From Hanleya hanleyi (lineage: Eukaryota; Mollusca; Polyplacophora; Lepidopleurida; Hanleyidae), in contig JAVTVY010045371.1 in assembly GCA_036873755.1 (NCBI GenBank), positions 151,355-215,354 of the forward strand: a stretch of DNA of 64,000 bases, in the 5' to 3' direction. The notes below the pieces were generated by a model that saw nothing but the letters and a program-made list of their open reading frames with translations, had not been told where the DNA came from and made no database searches. The position numbers were made by a program, and so were the translations under genes. This document shows positions 1 to 11,905 of the stretch, piece after piece. The first letter of the stretch is position 1. Each line of letters opens with the position of its first letter.

Positions 1-570
1 GTGATGATTTTAATCAACGTCACAAAACATTGTTGCAGAAACTTATAAAACAGGGCTATTCCACCAAGCGCCTCCACTCAAAGTTTTCAAATTTGGCGAT
101 ACATATCGCATGCTGATAGCAAAATACGAGCGTAGCGTGCAAGATCTATGGCGTTACGTTTCGTGACTTGTGTCTAATTCCGCTTAACCCGGGGCTAGGG
201 ACCGTATGAACCCATGTACTTCAAGATCCTCATGGCACTCATATGAACAGTCACAATCAAAGCGTGACTGAGATACATCATTCTTTAGATGACGACTTTA
301 CAACGAATATTATGGATTAAGAATACTGATCAGCGATACGGATTTGATATTTTTTGAACATCATGATGTCTTGCTGGCATCATTGAAAACTGTTGACCGC
401 TTCTCTCTTGCAGGAAACAAGCCTATATTTATGTATACTATGATTGTCTTTTTGAATTTGGTGCTAATACTGTTATGTGGAAAATGGAATAGGTCTTTGG
501 ATTATGGACGCGGATATTCTCTAATGGACGACGGCTGGATTATGAATGACGGACTAGACGCTTGTAATTC
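1..570 (+). mobile_element. 3' end of RT-encoding retroelement (element B, copy 1)
   Basis: This segment is nearly identical to 57129-57700, and the two copies stop matching at exactly the same base, after CGCTTGTAATTC, which marks the 3' end of the element. Bases 1 to about 170 encode the last part of a reverse-transcriptase-like protein (motif KTLLQKLIKQGYSTKRL). Relative to copy 2 one base is missing in the run near position 84, so the frame is broken here. The rest is 3' untranslated sequence. The element is cut off by the window edge on the left. No poly(A) tail is seen. It abuts the I/Nimb-like LINE at 571, so one of the two was inserted next to or into the other. Confidence 0.75.
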
Positions 571-3285
571 ATACGGATTCCAAGAGGTGGAATAATCGAG
601 GGTTTTTCCGAATATAAATCTGCGTACTCAGGGTTGAAAACACAGTTATATGCAGGATTTGAGTGGTTCGAACGCAGTTTTGTGATATATTGCAGCGATA
701 ATTTAATTCTCCGAAGTTCTAAAGGAAATTCATCCGCTTCCACATACAAGCTTTCTTGGGTGATGTTCTGAACGCACCGAGGCAAAGCCTTAGTCCTTGA
801 TGGAGAATAGGATCTAGCTTTGCCAAGTTTGACTTGCTTGCACCATTGTAAACAATAGAACCATAATCGAATTTGGAACGAACAAGCGATCGATATAAAT
901 GAAGGAGAGTTTGCTGATCTCCTCCCCACTTATAGCTGGCAACGACTTTCAACAAATCTAGAGCTTTCGTGCATTTGGCTTTTAAGCAATTTATATGTGA
1001 TTTGAATGTTAGTCGTTGATCAAACAATATGCCTAGAAATTTGACCTCTTTTACCACTTTGATTTCAGTTCCATCTAAGGTAAGTACTGGATCTTCGTGC
1101 TGAAAATATTTTCTGCAAAAGTGTATACAAATTATCTTAGCTCTGGAGAATTTGAAACCATTTTCTAGACACCATTTCTGAATTCTGTGTAGACAAAGTT
1201 GTAATGTTCTCTCAATACTGTGTATACTTTTCCCGCTACACGATATATTGAAATCGTCTGCAAAAAGTGAGCCATCAATTGATTTATTCAGAACTGCAGC
1301 CAGGTTGTTGATCTTAATACTAAACAGAGTAGTAGACAAAATACTGCCCTGTGGGACACCCTGGTCTTGATCAAAATGATCAGACATAGTTGTACCCAAA
1401 CGAATTTGGAATTGTCTATCATTCAAAAAGTTGGAAATAAAAACGGGTAAACGACCTTTTAATCCCATCTTTTGAAGATCTTTAAGAATCCCGTATTTCC
1501 TTGTAGTATCGTAGGCTTTTTCTAAATCAAAAAAGATAGAAACCACATGTTCGTTCTTGGCGAAAGCATTCTTAACATACGAATCTAATCTGACTAAATG
1601 ATCAATGGTACTTCTATTTTTCGGAAACCAGCTTGAATATCAGTAAGTTTCTTTTCAGTTTCCAGGTACCAAACAAGGCGATCATTTATCATGCGTTCCA
1701 TAGTTTTGCAGACACAACTAGTCAGTGAAATCGGACGATAATTACCAGGGTCTGTATGGTCACGACCAGGCTTTGGTACTGGTATAACTATGGCATTGTG
1801 CCAGGACGGAGGAAATTCTTCTCTATACCAAAGTCTATTGAATATGCGTAATAGGATTTCTAGAGATGATTCCGGTAGATGTTTCAAAAGCTGATAATGA
1901 ATATTATCAGGGCCTGCAGCAGAATCATGAGCTTTCGTCAGAGAAGCATGAAGTTCTTCAATTGTAAACGAAGCGTTATAGCCTTCATGGTTACCGGAAG
2001 TGAATTTAATTTCATTTTTCTCTTCTCTTTTTTGGAAACTTTGAAATTTAGGTACATAATTTTCTGATGAAGAGTTTTTGGCAATTGTTTCTCCTAATTT
2101 ATTTGCAATTTCCACTTTGTCAGTAATCACCTGATTTCCATCGTTGAGATGATGAACGCTGGACTTGGAGCTTTTACCTTTTATTCTTTGGATCATATTC
2201 CAAACTTTCGTTATTGGAGTATGAGTATTTATCTTAGAAACATAATTTCTCCAAGAATCACGTTTATTCTGTTTCATGGTTCTACGAGCTTTAGCTCTTG
2301 TAACTCTGAGATCTTTCAAATTTTCAGGATTAGGATCTCGGGGGAAATATCGTTCAGCCTTCTTCCTACATTTTCTTGCTTCTTTACAGTCATCATTAAA
2401 CCAAGGTTTCTTAATATGTGCAACTCCTGAAGATGTGGGAATGGTTTGGTTGGCAATTTCTATCAACATATCTGAGAATAGCTGTATAGGATCTGAAGCA
2501 TCAGCGAAGGAGACTGATTGTAGTTTTTGTGAACAAAGCTTTTCAAACTCGGGCCAGTTTGCTTTCTTGAAATTAAACCTTGTGAAATGAGGGTCATCAG
2601 CTGAATGAACAGCTTTTAGGACAGTGGGAAAGTGATCACTTCCACAAAGGTCATCATGAACAGACCAAAAAAATTCTTCAAGAATAGGAAGGTCGCAAAG
2701 GGAGATATCCAATGCTGAATAGGTTCCATGGGCCGAGGACAAATGTGTATAAGAACCATCATTAAAAATACATAAAGAATTATTTGATATACGCCCATTA
2801 AAATCACCCATCATTAAACAAGGTTTCGGGAGCTGATCGTAAAGATCTTGAAGTTCATTGAGCCGGAAATTACCAGAAGAAGGTATGTACCCCGTGCATA
2901 ATGTGAAAACAGAATTCAAGGTAATACAAACTGCTACAGCTTGTAAATCTGTCACTAAATCAACAGGACTGTGTAAAACACCCATTTTAACCAATATTGA
3001 AGAACCACGTGTAGCTTTTCCATTTTCCTCTAAAGCGTAGGAATGATAAGGTGTGTATTGGCGAAATTTAAATTTATCTTTTTCTGCTTACTTCAGAAAG
3101 GTCTCGTTGAGACAAAAAGCTGATGGTTCATAATCTTGAGTTAATAATTGGAGTTCATTTAAATTTGGCCAAACTCCTCTGCAATTCCACTGAGCGATAG
3201 TTGGTGGCTGAGCCATCTTTAGTCTGTATATAGAAATAAAACACAAAACTGCCCAAGCCAAGATATATAAGGTTAGCTTAGCCAT
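571..3285 (-). pseudogene. LINE ORF2: AP endonuclease and reverse transcriptase (broken)
   Basis: ORF2 would nick target DNA and copy the element RNA into it. The endonuclease domain starts with IAQWNCRGVWPNLNELQLL and includes LMMGDFNG and GSDHFP (catalytic Asp-His). The RT domain shows GPDNIHYQLLKHL, NYRPISLTS, DLEKAYD (motif A Asp), QGVPQGSILS (motif B) and FADDFN (motif C Asp-Asp), followed by FLGILFD. Breaks: an in-frame TAA at 3090-3088 just after ETFLK; a one-base loss in the A run near 1620 (after QAGFRK), with the frame resuming at DLEKAYD; and a second shift near 760. The last readable piece (YVEADEFPLELRR to about 595) runs straight into the junction at 571. No RNase H motif is present. 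The ATG at 3285 overlaps the ORF1 stop codon. Confidence 0.85.
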
Positions 3286-4765
3286 TATGTACGTTTTATT
3301 TTGGGTAATCCTTTTTTACCTTTCTTATTATTTCTCATTTGTTCTCTCTTGTCTTTTTTATTTTCCTTCTTATAAACTTCTTTCTCTCTCTCTTGTCCCA
3401 ACAAGTCCTTCGACCTTTGGTTCAAGGAAGACTGGCCTTTTAATGGACGATCACTGCACTCCTGATACTCCTCATCAGAAAGCATGGGTGTATCGTTGGT
3501 AGGAGTGGGAGTATCATCGACCATTTTAGGCTCTTTGCTGGATTCGATATCTATGGTATTCTCTTTATTCTTCTTTTCTTGATTCGAGGTAGCTTTATTA
3601 CTACAAGACTCTTCACTACTTTGTTTTCCTGTGAACTCCTTCAGTACTTCCTCGTTTGGTGTAAAGTTTACATCTACACCGGAGTGAATAGGACTAGTGA
3701 AGGAATCTACAGACTGCACAAGTGCATCCTTACCCGAAACACTACCAGTGTCCGGTAAGTTGTCACCCTTCAATTCAACTTCCGGAGTTAATACCACGTC
3801 AACACTTTCAGTCTGATCAGAAATCGACTTCTGATCACATGCCTTCTGATCACCTGCCTTGACTTCTACATCATCGCAAACCTCACTCTCACTGACATCT
3901 TCATCACTCTCACTGACATCTTCATCTTCCGAATTACAACCTTCATCCATCGCGTCATCGAGACACTCGTAGCGGTTTGGGGTTTTCTCATTGCTCTCGG
4001 CGGCAACTATCTCCGGATGACGTTTGATAGGTTTGCCATCAGGGCCTACAGTCTTCCACAGGCCTAGGTCTATAGCATTAAATCCTCTTCGGACTTCTAC
4101 GGGCGGAGCAGAGCGAGGACCAGAGGAACCACCCTTTCCGCCGTTAGGTACGGTATCTCCAGAAACCTGTTTGGCTTTTGGACAGGTTTTTTAAAGTGTC
4201 CTTCCTGATGACAGATCAGACATTTATTTTTCAAAGGACACCTCCAGTTCATGTGATCCTCTGAACCACAAGTATAACATGTTTTTACTTGACCGTTATA
4301 CCATACAGGAAGTCTCATACCTCCAACAAAAATAGAAGAAGGAAGAGGTCGTTTGAATTTAGTCATCCAAATTCTTCGAACCCCTGTCTCAAACTCTCTA
4401 TCGAAAGAGTAGAACTCTTTTTGTACAGAAAGAACATCACCATAAACCTCAAAAGCGCTTCTGATCGCAGAATCTGGGAAATCGCATGGTCCTTTCATCT
4501 TTACTAACAATTTTCCTGAGTCTATTTCCTCAAAATGGCCACGTTGATCTCTAACACGAATACCTTCTAGCACTAGGCGAGTTTTGGTATTTTCATTTGC
4601 CAGTGTGACGTTCCACAAGGTATTTGATACCTGTACTAGACCCTTAAGGATTTTCGGTCCTGATCCAACAGTGTCTTTCAATGCGTGATATATATCTTCC
4701 GCATTAGCTTTCTCTAGACCTTTAAGTTGTAGGCTCAGTGACCTATCATACTTTCTAAAGGCCAT
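3285..4765 (-). pseudogene. LINE ORF1: zinc-knuckle nucleic-acid-binding protein (one frameshift)
   Basis: ORF1 of a LINE encodes the RNA-binding particle protein. The ATG at 4765 is followed by an RRM/ESF-like basic region (residues 1-150), then two CCHC knuckles: CYTCGSEDHMNWRC, and CLICHQEGHF whose last Cys lies just past the frameshift. A single A is missing from the A run near 4190; the other frame then continues without a stop through an acidic, Ser/Glu-rich tail (repeats of DVSESDED, about 3950-3880) to a basic C-terminus ending at 3285. Apart from this base ORF1 is open throughout. The slippery-looking A run is not in the phase needed for a canonical -1 frameshift heptamer, so decay is the simpler reading. 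Confidence 0.8.
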
Positions 4766-4802
4766 AGTGAAAAAAAAAATAATAATTAAAAAAAAAAAAT
4801 AA

Positions 4803-6250
4803 GAAAAAAATAGGGACTATCAATACAACTACAAACTACAAATAGTGACACGCACAAACCTCAACAGTGAGCCTCCCCACAGAGTAAACATTGAATACTC
4901 CCCGATGGAGCCTCACTCCAAAGACGTACACTGTAACCTTTACAACAATACACTGAGACTTCAGGGCCAGGCAGAACAAAAGGCTAGTCCCAAACCCAGC
5001 GAGTTGCCTGGCTACAACGAGGAACAAAAGAACAGAGAACAAAGGCTAGCACACAGCTGTACACTCAGGGCTAAGCCTACAATGCACAGCAATATAACTT
5101 CGGTATGTTACATTTATCCAACCTACCTCGATTTACACAAAACTTATGTGCAAATCGACCTACGTCAAACCGAACGAAAAACGAACCAACTTCAAACTAG
5201 ATCAAGTCAACAAGGATATATATATACAACAGCAAAATGCGAAATATTTACAGACAGCGAACAAACAGAGAAGAGGGAGACAGAGAACAAAAAAACACAC
5301 CAACCCTCACAGTCACAAAGACCGAGAAGGTAGTAATGGCGGCTCTCTGCCTTCCCAAACCAGGCCAAATATTATATATTACACAAAAATCAGAGCTAAG
5401 ATCAGCTGAAATCCGCAGAATTAGACAAATATCTCGGAGCGAAGTGAGAACACGTCCGACTCCCAATCTCTCTACATCCGGGCCTCCGTCCCATTAGGGA
5501 ATCTCAATACAGCTACAAACTACAATAAGTAACACCGACAAACCCCAACAGTGTGCCGCCCCACAGAGTAAACATTGCTTGCCCCCCCCAGGGAGCCTCA
5601 CTCTAGGTGTAGGTGAAAACTATATAAGCAGTACAACAATACACTCTCTCTGAACCTCAGGTCTTGGTCGAACAATAGCCCAGTTCTAAACCTGGCCGTT
5701 GCTGGGCAATGCCGAGGAACAAAAGAACAGAACAAAAGACTCGCTCGAACCTGTACTCTGAGGGCTAGCCTTCAGTATACACTTTCAATATGTACATGTA
5801 TTTAGCCTAGCTCAATATACGCAGATATGTGCAAATCGACCTAAGCCAAACTGAACGAAAAAAGAACCAACTACAAACTTTATCAAGCCAACAAGGAAAA
5901 ATATATACACCAACAAAATACGAAATATTTACAGACAGCGAACAAACAAAGAGGGAGACAGAAAAAAACCCACCGACCCTCTCAGTCACAAAGACCGAGA
6001 CGGTAGTAATGGCAGATCTCTCCCTTCTCAAACCAGGCCAAACTGACTAAGTCAGAAAAACGCCCTGAACAGCAAAAAACTCAGAAATAATTCTAAACTT
6101 TCACCACAGGTATTTGCCAAAAGTATTCACCAAATGTATTACTCAAAAATCAGAGCTAAGATCAGCTGAAATCCGCAGAAATAGACAAATTCCTCGGATC
6201 GAAGTGAAAACAAGTCCGACTCCCAATCTCTCTACATCCGGGCCTCCGTT
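4803..6250 (-). repeat. two tandem 5' leader monomers of the LINE
   Basis: Two diverged direct copies, about 4803-5497 and 5498-6250, lie upstream of ORF1. Both begin with AGGGA(C/A)T(A/C)TCAATACA, contain CCCCACAGAGTAAACATTG and a shared stretch of AACAAACAGA-rich sequence, and end with CTCTCTACATCCGGGCCTCC. Tandem leader monomers act as repeated promoters in some LINEs (mouse L1 is the known case); that role is an inference here. The short open frames within them differ between copies and are not taken as genes. Confidence 0.7.
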
Positions 6251-7782
6251 TTAGATTCAGTTTGGGTGTAAGTAGACGTTTTCGACGAAGGTGAGCGAAT
6301 ACTCAATTCCCCACCCAGCACCTGGTAATAGCAATATTTCCATGATAATATAGTATTTGGAGCTTGGTCTGCTAGGACTATGGCAAATTTACTCTGGAGA
6401 TTTGCCAGAACTTCTTGTGAATTGAGAGTTCATAGTATTTGTTTTGCCTGAAAACGAGTAATTCTGTCAGTATGGCAGATTGTCTCAACCACCTTGCTCT
6501 TTGTGAGGTCCAGTCAATCATCGATTACTGCAGATTCAACTTTTTCTAGCGTTAACCACTTTTTCCAGCCTTGTCAGTACTGTCTTCTGGTCGACCTTGA
6601 GGTTTACTCTTCTCGGTTCTCAGTATTTAAGTTCCTTCATCAGGAATTGTTAGAACTTTATTGCTCACTGTATTAAGTTTACTAGTGACACTATGTTTGG
6701 ATGGTTTATAGATAAATTTCGACGATTCACAATAACAACTATAGTCTCAATATGTGTACAAGTTCCCGTCAAACGCCTTGACAGCATTAGAGTTATTGAA
6801 TATTTGAAATAATTAATGAGACCAGATATACCCATGATGATACGGGCAAACCAGAATGTCGACACCTTTGGAAATGTAACGGTTTGAAATCTTTAATTTT
6901 ACATATTAAGTTGAACATCCTGTTATGCTCACTGTCCGATCCTCTGCTAAATTTAACTCCGGAATCCAGAATTGTTTTTTTTTCAGTTTAACTGGAATAA
7001 CAAACACGACGAGATAGCTAGAGTCAAATGAGTTAAACCTTTCAAAGGTAACTGAGTGAATATTCCATCAGATAAATATTTCAAGTGGTGTCACTTTCTC
7101 TTTGCGGTCTTCTCAGTCTGAGTATACTAAAATCCCGGGCTCATGTCAACGCCATATGGGGTCAATTTCAACGACATGTTTCGCATAGACAACCCGATTG
7201 CCGTCAAAAGTCAAATTATTTTGCAAAACATAAACTTCATGATAAATAACAAACTCATTCTCTTAAAAAAAATATGACTCAACTGCGGCATCACATTTAT
7301 TAATGATCTGATACAGGACAACAAATTTCTCAGTTATTAATGAAATCTATTCCCCCAAAATATCTTTGTTTTCTAATTCAATCTGTCATTAGGACAATAA
7401 AGAAAGCTGCAAAGAACATTTCCGACTTATCAAGTAAGATACAATCTCCATTTATTAGCTAATATCAAATGGAAGTCCACTCTTCTTCACTTTTCGGTTA
7501 GGATCTATTGATATAAATGATATGGTCACTCGTTTATTTAATCCACTGTTTTTAAATGTGAACGGATACTTTGCAAGTTAAGCACATATACTGATGGTGG
7601 ATAGGCACTAACTCAGCAACAGTAAATAAAATCCAACTTGTTTTGCTCATTCTTCAGACAGTCCGGTGTCTGACTGGTTCAAAGGGCCTGCATTGGGCGT
7701 TAGCGGGTTCGATTCTTACTCTGGAATCATCCATTGCATTATACTACCGTTTGGGTCATTTTTTTTTTATCTAAACGTAACT
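6251..7782. other. intergenic, no gene seen
   Basis: AT-rich unique-looking DNA with no reading frame above about 70 codons that shows a motif. A weak tRNA-like B-box (GGTTCGATTCT) occurs near 7708 but no cloverleaf can be drawn. Confidence 0.5.
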
Positions 7783-7784
7783 TA

Positions 7785-8990
7785 CAGGGGTAAAAGCGTT
7801 CGGTGTCCGGTTTTTCACGTATATTATCGCTCTATTAGCGTTTGAAACGCGTTTCAATAGCGTTCTAAACGCGTTTTGTATTCGTTTCGTTTGCTTCTCA
7901 AAGAACGCGTTTATACCTCGCAAACGCGTTTGATCATCGGTATGTTCATTTATCTTTAGTTTCGTTTCGCTTAAAACGCGTTTCGGAACGCGTTTTATTG
8001 TTGTTGTTAAATAAGCATCACCGTCCACACCACGGTTGCTTCGTCGGGCGAGAATACTATTTGATCTGTTTTTTATTTATTTTTGCAATGGTTCGGCGAC
8101 TGAATGTTGATCAAAACCCGCATGGAGTCAAGGTCAGGCGAAATGCTTTTTCGGTTCGTTATCACACGCCTGACTAATCATTTCGCTTGGTACGGGAAGA
8201 CAAATATTTCTTCGCTTGGTGAACGAAAAGATTTAAGCTTGCGTTTGAAACGCGTTTTGAAAACGCGTTTCGAAACGCGTTTTGGAAACGCGTTTCGTAA
8301 CGCGTTTTATTGTTGTTGTTGTTGTTAAATAAGCATTACCGTCCACACCACGGTTGCTTCGGCGGACGAGAATATTATTTGGTCTGTTTTTTTATCTTTG
8401 TACAACGGTTCGGCGACTGAATGTTGGTCAAAAGCTGCATGGAGTCAAGGTCAGGCGAAACGCTTTTTCGGCTCAGTATCACATGCCTGACTAATCATTT
8501 CGCTTGGTACGGGAAGACATATATTGTTTCGCTTGGTGAACGAAAAGATTTAATCTTAGCGCAATATATAAACGAAACGAATTACCGGACACAGAACGTG
8601 TTTACCCTTGTATATTAAAGGCTATGCCACATATATTTATAGCACAGGGATTATAATAGCGGCTGGGGAAAGCCCCGACACGTGGACTTCCTGGCCTGGT
8701 TTGCAAAATAAAAACACAAATTTGCACAAAGTCGAACGAAAAGAGAAACCCGTTCGAAACGCGTTTATAAAACGCATTCACAAACGCGTTTATAAACGCG
8801 TTTCGTCAGAGCAAACGCGTTTGACGAGGGAAACGCGTTTTGATAAAATAAAAATTAAGCGATATTGAAAGCGTTTCGTTTACTATAATCGTTTGGTAAG
8901 CGTTTGAAACGCGTTTACATTTTGTTCCGTTCGCGTTTCGTTAGGTCAAACTAAACGAAAATAACCGGACACCGAACGCTTTTACCCCTG
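7785..8990. mobile_element. non-autonomous DNA transposon, TA target duplication
   Basis: The ends are 28-bp perfect inverted repeats starting CAGGGGTAAAAGCGTTCGG (7785 onward, and its complement ending at 8990). TA is present on both sides (7783-7784 and 8991-8992), as for Tc1/mariner-type insertion. The interior lacks a transposase. It is filled with AAACGCGTTT palindromes (about 7830-7990, 8240-8310, 8760-8920) and carries an internal direct duplication of about 250 bp (about 7998-8233 and 8310-8553, both containing CCGTCCACACCACGGTTGC). The superfamily is inferred only from the duplication size. Confidence 0.8.
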
Positions 8991-8992
8991 TA

Positions 8993-11315
8993 GTTCATAA
9001 CTTTCCATCAGATGACTTGCTAGATCATTGTTCTTGGATGTTTAACATCCACCGGTTCTAGGTGTAGTATGGACATGCCATTCAGAGTGTCCATATGTTT
9101 TTAGATATGCAGTCAGAATATGGTCCTGTAGAAGTGGGAATATCGAATTCTTGTCAGTACACCGGCATCTTTTTCCACCACATTTATATGATGCGTATAA
9201 TCCCTCGCTATTGCAATCATTCTATTCAAGGTGTCAACGTTGAACAACTGTAATAAAGTCGTGGCTGAGATACAATAGTTACACCTTGTGAATCACTCTT
9301 AATTCGTGGCATGTCTTCGGTCAGAATGCGGTCCGAATATCGATCCGTAATATTGCCCACCACCATGAAATGTTCTCTCCTAATTAAAAGATAACAACTC
9401 TTGATACCTGTTTTCTATCTCTCTCAAATCGATGCGACGGTCCGTTTGGTCACGTCAGTCAAGGTGGTCAAAACGAAAAACTACAATAAACTGTGGTTGA
9501 GCTTCAGAAAAGAAAATCATAACATTCGAGAATCAATCGGTGTCCGGGACTGATGGGCTAGAGTACCTACGTTTATAGTATAAACGGCATGCCGATTTTT
9601 AGGAAAATAAATCCAGAAATGTAGATAATATCAGATAAAGTAACAAAAATATCACAAATGTACTTTATGTATGATATTGAATTCTGTATTTGTATAAATA
9701 AGTTTGAAAAGGTGTTGCTCGATTGGAATTTCTTATTCATCTTATTCTGAAGAAAGCAATGAGCATATACCTTATGTGCCATCCAGATGCAGTTATATTA
9801 AAAAGTTGTTGTTCCCGCCGCCAGTTCATGTTATCTGTTAACCACCAAACCAGATTAAGAAATGTTTATCAATTCTTAATAGGGCGTTGTTGCCTTAATG
9901 TCCACATTTCTGTAGCATATCTGTTCAGTGGATAAAGGGAGAGTACTTTGCATCTAGCGACCGGAAAGTAAAGGCCTACTATCTTATTTCCCCTGTATTG
10001 CATTTTGCCTCGTAATCTCACTGTTATGTGAGTAGAAAGTAGATCATGTTGATTTCTAACAGTACACATGTGCTTGAACATTCAGTAATAACTCGTCAAT
10101 CTAGCAGTATAACTGATAAATGGAGCCTTTATAGTCCTTTGTCCATGAGGGGAGAGAAATGTGTGGCAAATAATCTTGCATATTAATCTGAAATGCATTT
10201 ATTAGCTTTCCAAAAATGAATACAATTTTGGGGGTACAGCGATACTCTCCAACTTCAATAGCACTCTGACGAAAGTGAAAAATTGGGCTGTCAAAGTTGG
10301 ACGATGCAATATGAAGCCGCTATTCGCGAATTCTTCTGTTGTGTCAGATATCAATATTTTGTATACTATATCATTCTTAATTTGGCTTGGTGGTTATCAG
10401 TTTTTATTGGGGTGTAGCTATATCAGTTTTGCAAAAAAATGAGAGAGAGAGAAGTCAAGAATGTTGAGAAATCGGGATTGGGATGAATTTTCGGCTAAAA
10501 AATAATTAAATTTGGCATCAATGAATATAAATTCAAATTTTTCGCTGGAAGATATCAATATGATTAACCATGAATACAACATTATTCCCTCAAGTTCTAA
10601 TAATAGGATACCATAAACTCACAATCCCCATGTTCCTTTCAAAGAAGAGAATCTTTCGCCAAAAGCAGTTAAAACATTTCGAGGATTACATTTGCTGACT
10701 TGTGAATTGTGATACATATGTACCTTGTTTGACTTATTTGCTATTAGATGACCGTCCAAGGTACAAGAAATATTCAGGTGCGGAATATATTAACGGTCAT
10801 ATTTTGGGTGAGTTCCGACCGATGTCATATGAGAGGTAACCTGCGGGAGATTCGACGATGGCAAAAAATAACATTGAAGTCAATGAGTTTTGCAGTTTGC
10901 TTCTGGTAGATAATATTTCAGAAGTGCATTAGATTCCAAGCAATACAACTTGTATAATTTTCCCTCACATGGAACAGACGCGGTCAATGAAAACTAGCGT
11001 ACTCCATGCAAATTTTAAGACGCCAAACGACCAGAACTCACCCAGCAGGTCATGTGATCGACACATGAGAAAGAGGTGAACAGTAGTCTACTCAGATGGG
11101 AATTCCTACTGAATGTTCCTTTAATATCACCCATAAGTTTCAGAACCGGTCGCCAGCCGTGGCCCATAAAGTAGTTCCGCGCCAATAATACAAAAATCTG
11201 TGATTCACCCAAATACACCCCCACTCACCGACCACCGTCATACGTCACTACTGATTTCTAATTGTATATATTATTGAGATTTGACATTAATAAATTACAT
11301 ACAAAGAATTATAAT
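8993..11315. other. intergenic, no gene seen
   Basis: AT-rich sequence with only short frames lacking recognisable motifs, and no inverted-end element found. Confidence 0.5.
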
Positions 11316-11610
11316 TTACCTAAATATATATATATATATAGTATAGACCTACATATGATATTATAAATAAATTCTTCGAATTTATACGATAATCATTAAT
11401 AACGATTCAAAACACGGCGTATATTTTAGAATCTATATCAGTTTTACAAAAAGGGTGTTATTTCAATAAATATATATATGTAGTACAGATTTATGATATT
11501 ATAAATAAATTCTCCGAATTTGTTCGTTAACCGTTCATAAGGGTTTTTAAACACAGCGTATAATTTAGCCTGTATATTAGTTTACAAAAAGGCGTTAATG
11601 CAATCGGTGT
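11316..11610. repeat. diverged tandem duplication (about 140 bp x 2)
   Basis: Two copies share ATGATATTATAAATAAATTC, then (C/T)GAATTT, a run to CACAGCGTATA or CACGGCGTATA, and TTTACAAAAAGG(G/C)GTTA. An (AT)n tract lies in the first. Confidence 0.6.
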
Positions 11611-11905
11611 ATGGCGACATTTGGTGTACGTTAATAATTGTACAGTAAATATTGATTATAACTTCGCTGTATAGATAGGGTGGTCGGTGTTATCATTTAC
11701 AGAATCCTGTTGATTTTTTAATACGTACTGATGTATTCATGTGAGGTTGTACTAAAGTTGACGGTGTAACAGGTGTGATCGAATAAACAGAAATCGCACG
11801 GTTTAAATATAGGGGAGTATTGGCTATAGCCCTCATAACTTGATTTTGATTTGTATTCGATTCATCTCGCGGATTCGTATCTGACTCGCACATCCGGTGT
11901 GAAAG

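Larger units (their letters stand above)
571..6250 (-). mobile_element. I/Nimb-like non-LTR retrotransposon, 3'-truncated
   Basis: A minus-strand LINE runs from a tandem-repeat leader (6250-4803) through a zinc-knuckle ORF1 (4765-3285) into an endonuclease-reverse transcriptase ORF2 (3285 onward). The order and the motifs IAQWNCRG, GSDHFP and FADD fit the I/Nimb/Jockey group of LINEs. The coding region is stopped by element B at 570/571, so the expected C-terminal part (an RNase H domain in I-type elements), the 3' UTR and the tail are not seen. The copy carries one stop and three single-base frameshifts and is inactive, but it is full length at the 5' end, which is unusual for a dead LINE copy. 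Confidence 0.85.

Noticed and set aside
344..595. 83-codon frame with a hydrophobic stretch
   Set aside because: It lies in the 3' UTR of element B, and the sister copy does not keep the same ending.
4185..4200. Programmed -1 frameshift in LINE ORF1 at the A run
   Set aside because: A-AAA-AAC occurs but not in the zero-frame phase required; a one-base deletion explains it, as with the other homopolymer shifts in this copy.
7660..7735. tRNA gene or tRNA-derived SINE head with GGTTCGATTCT
   Set aside because: The D and anticodon stems do not fold and the T-stem pairs poorly; only a B-box-like word remains.
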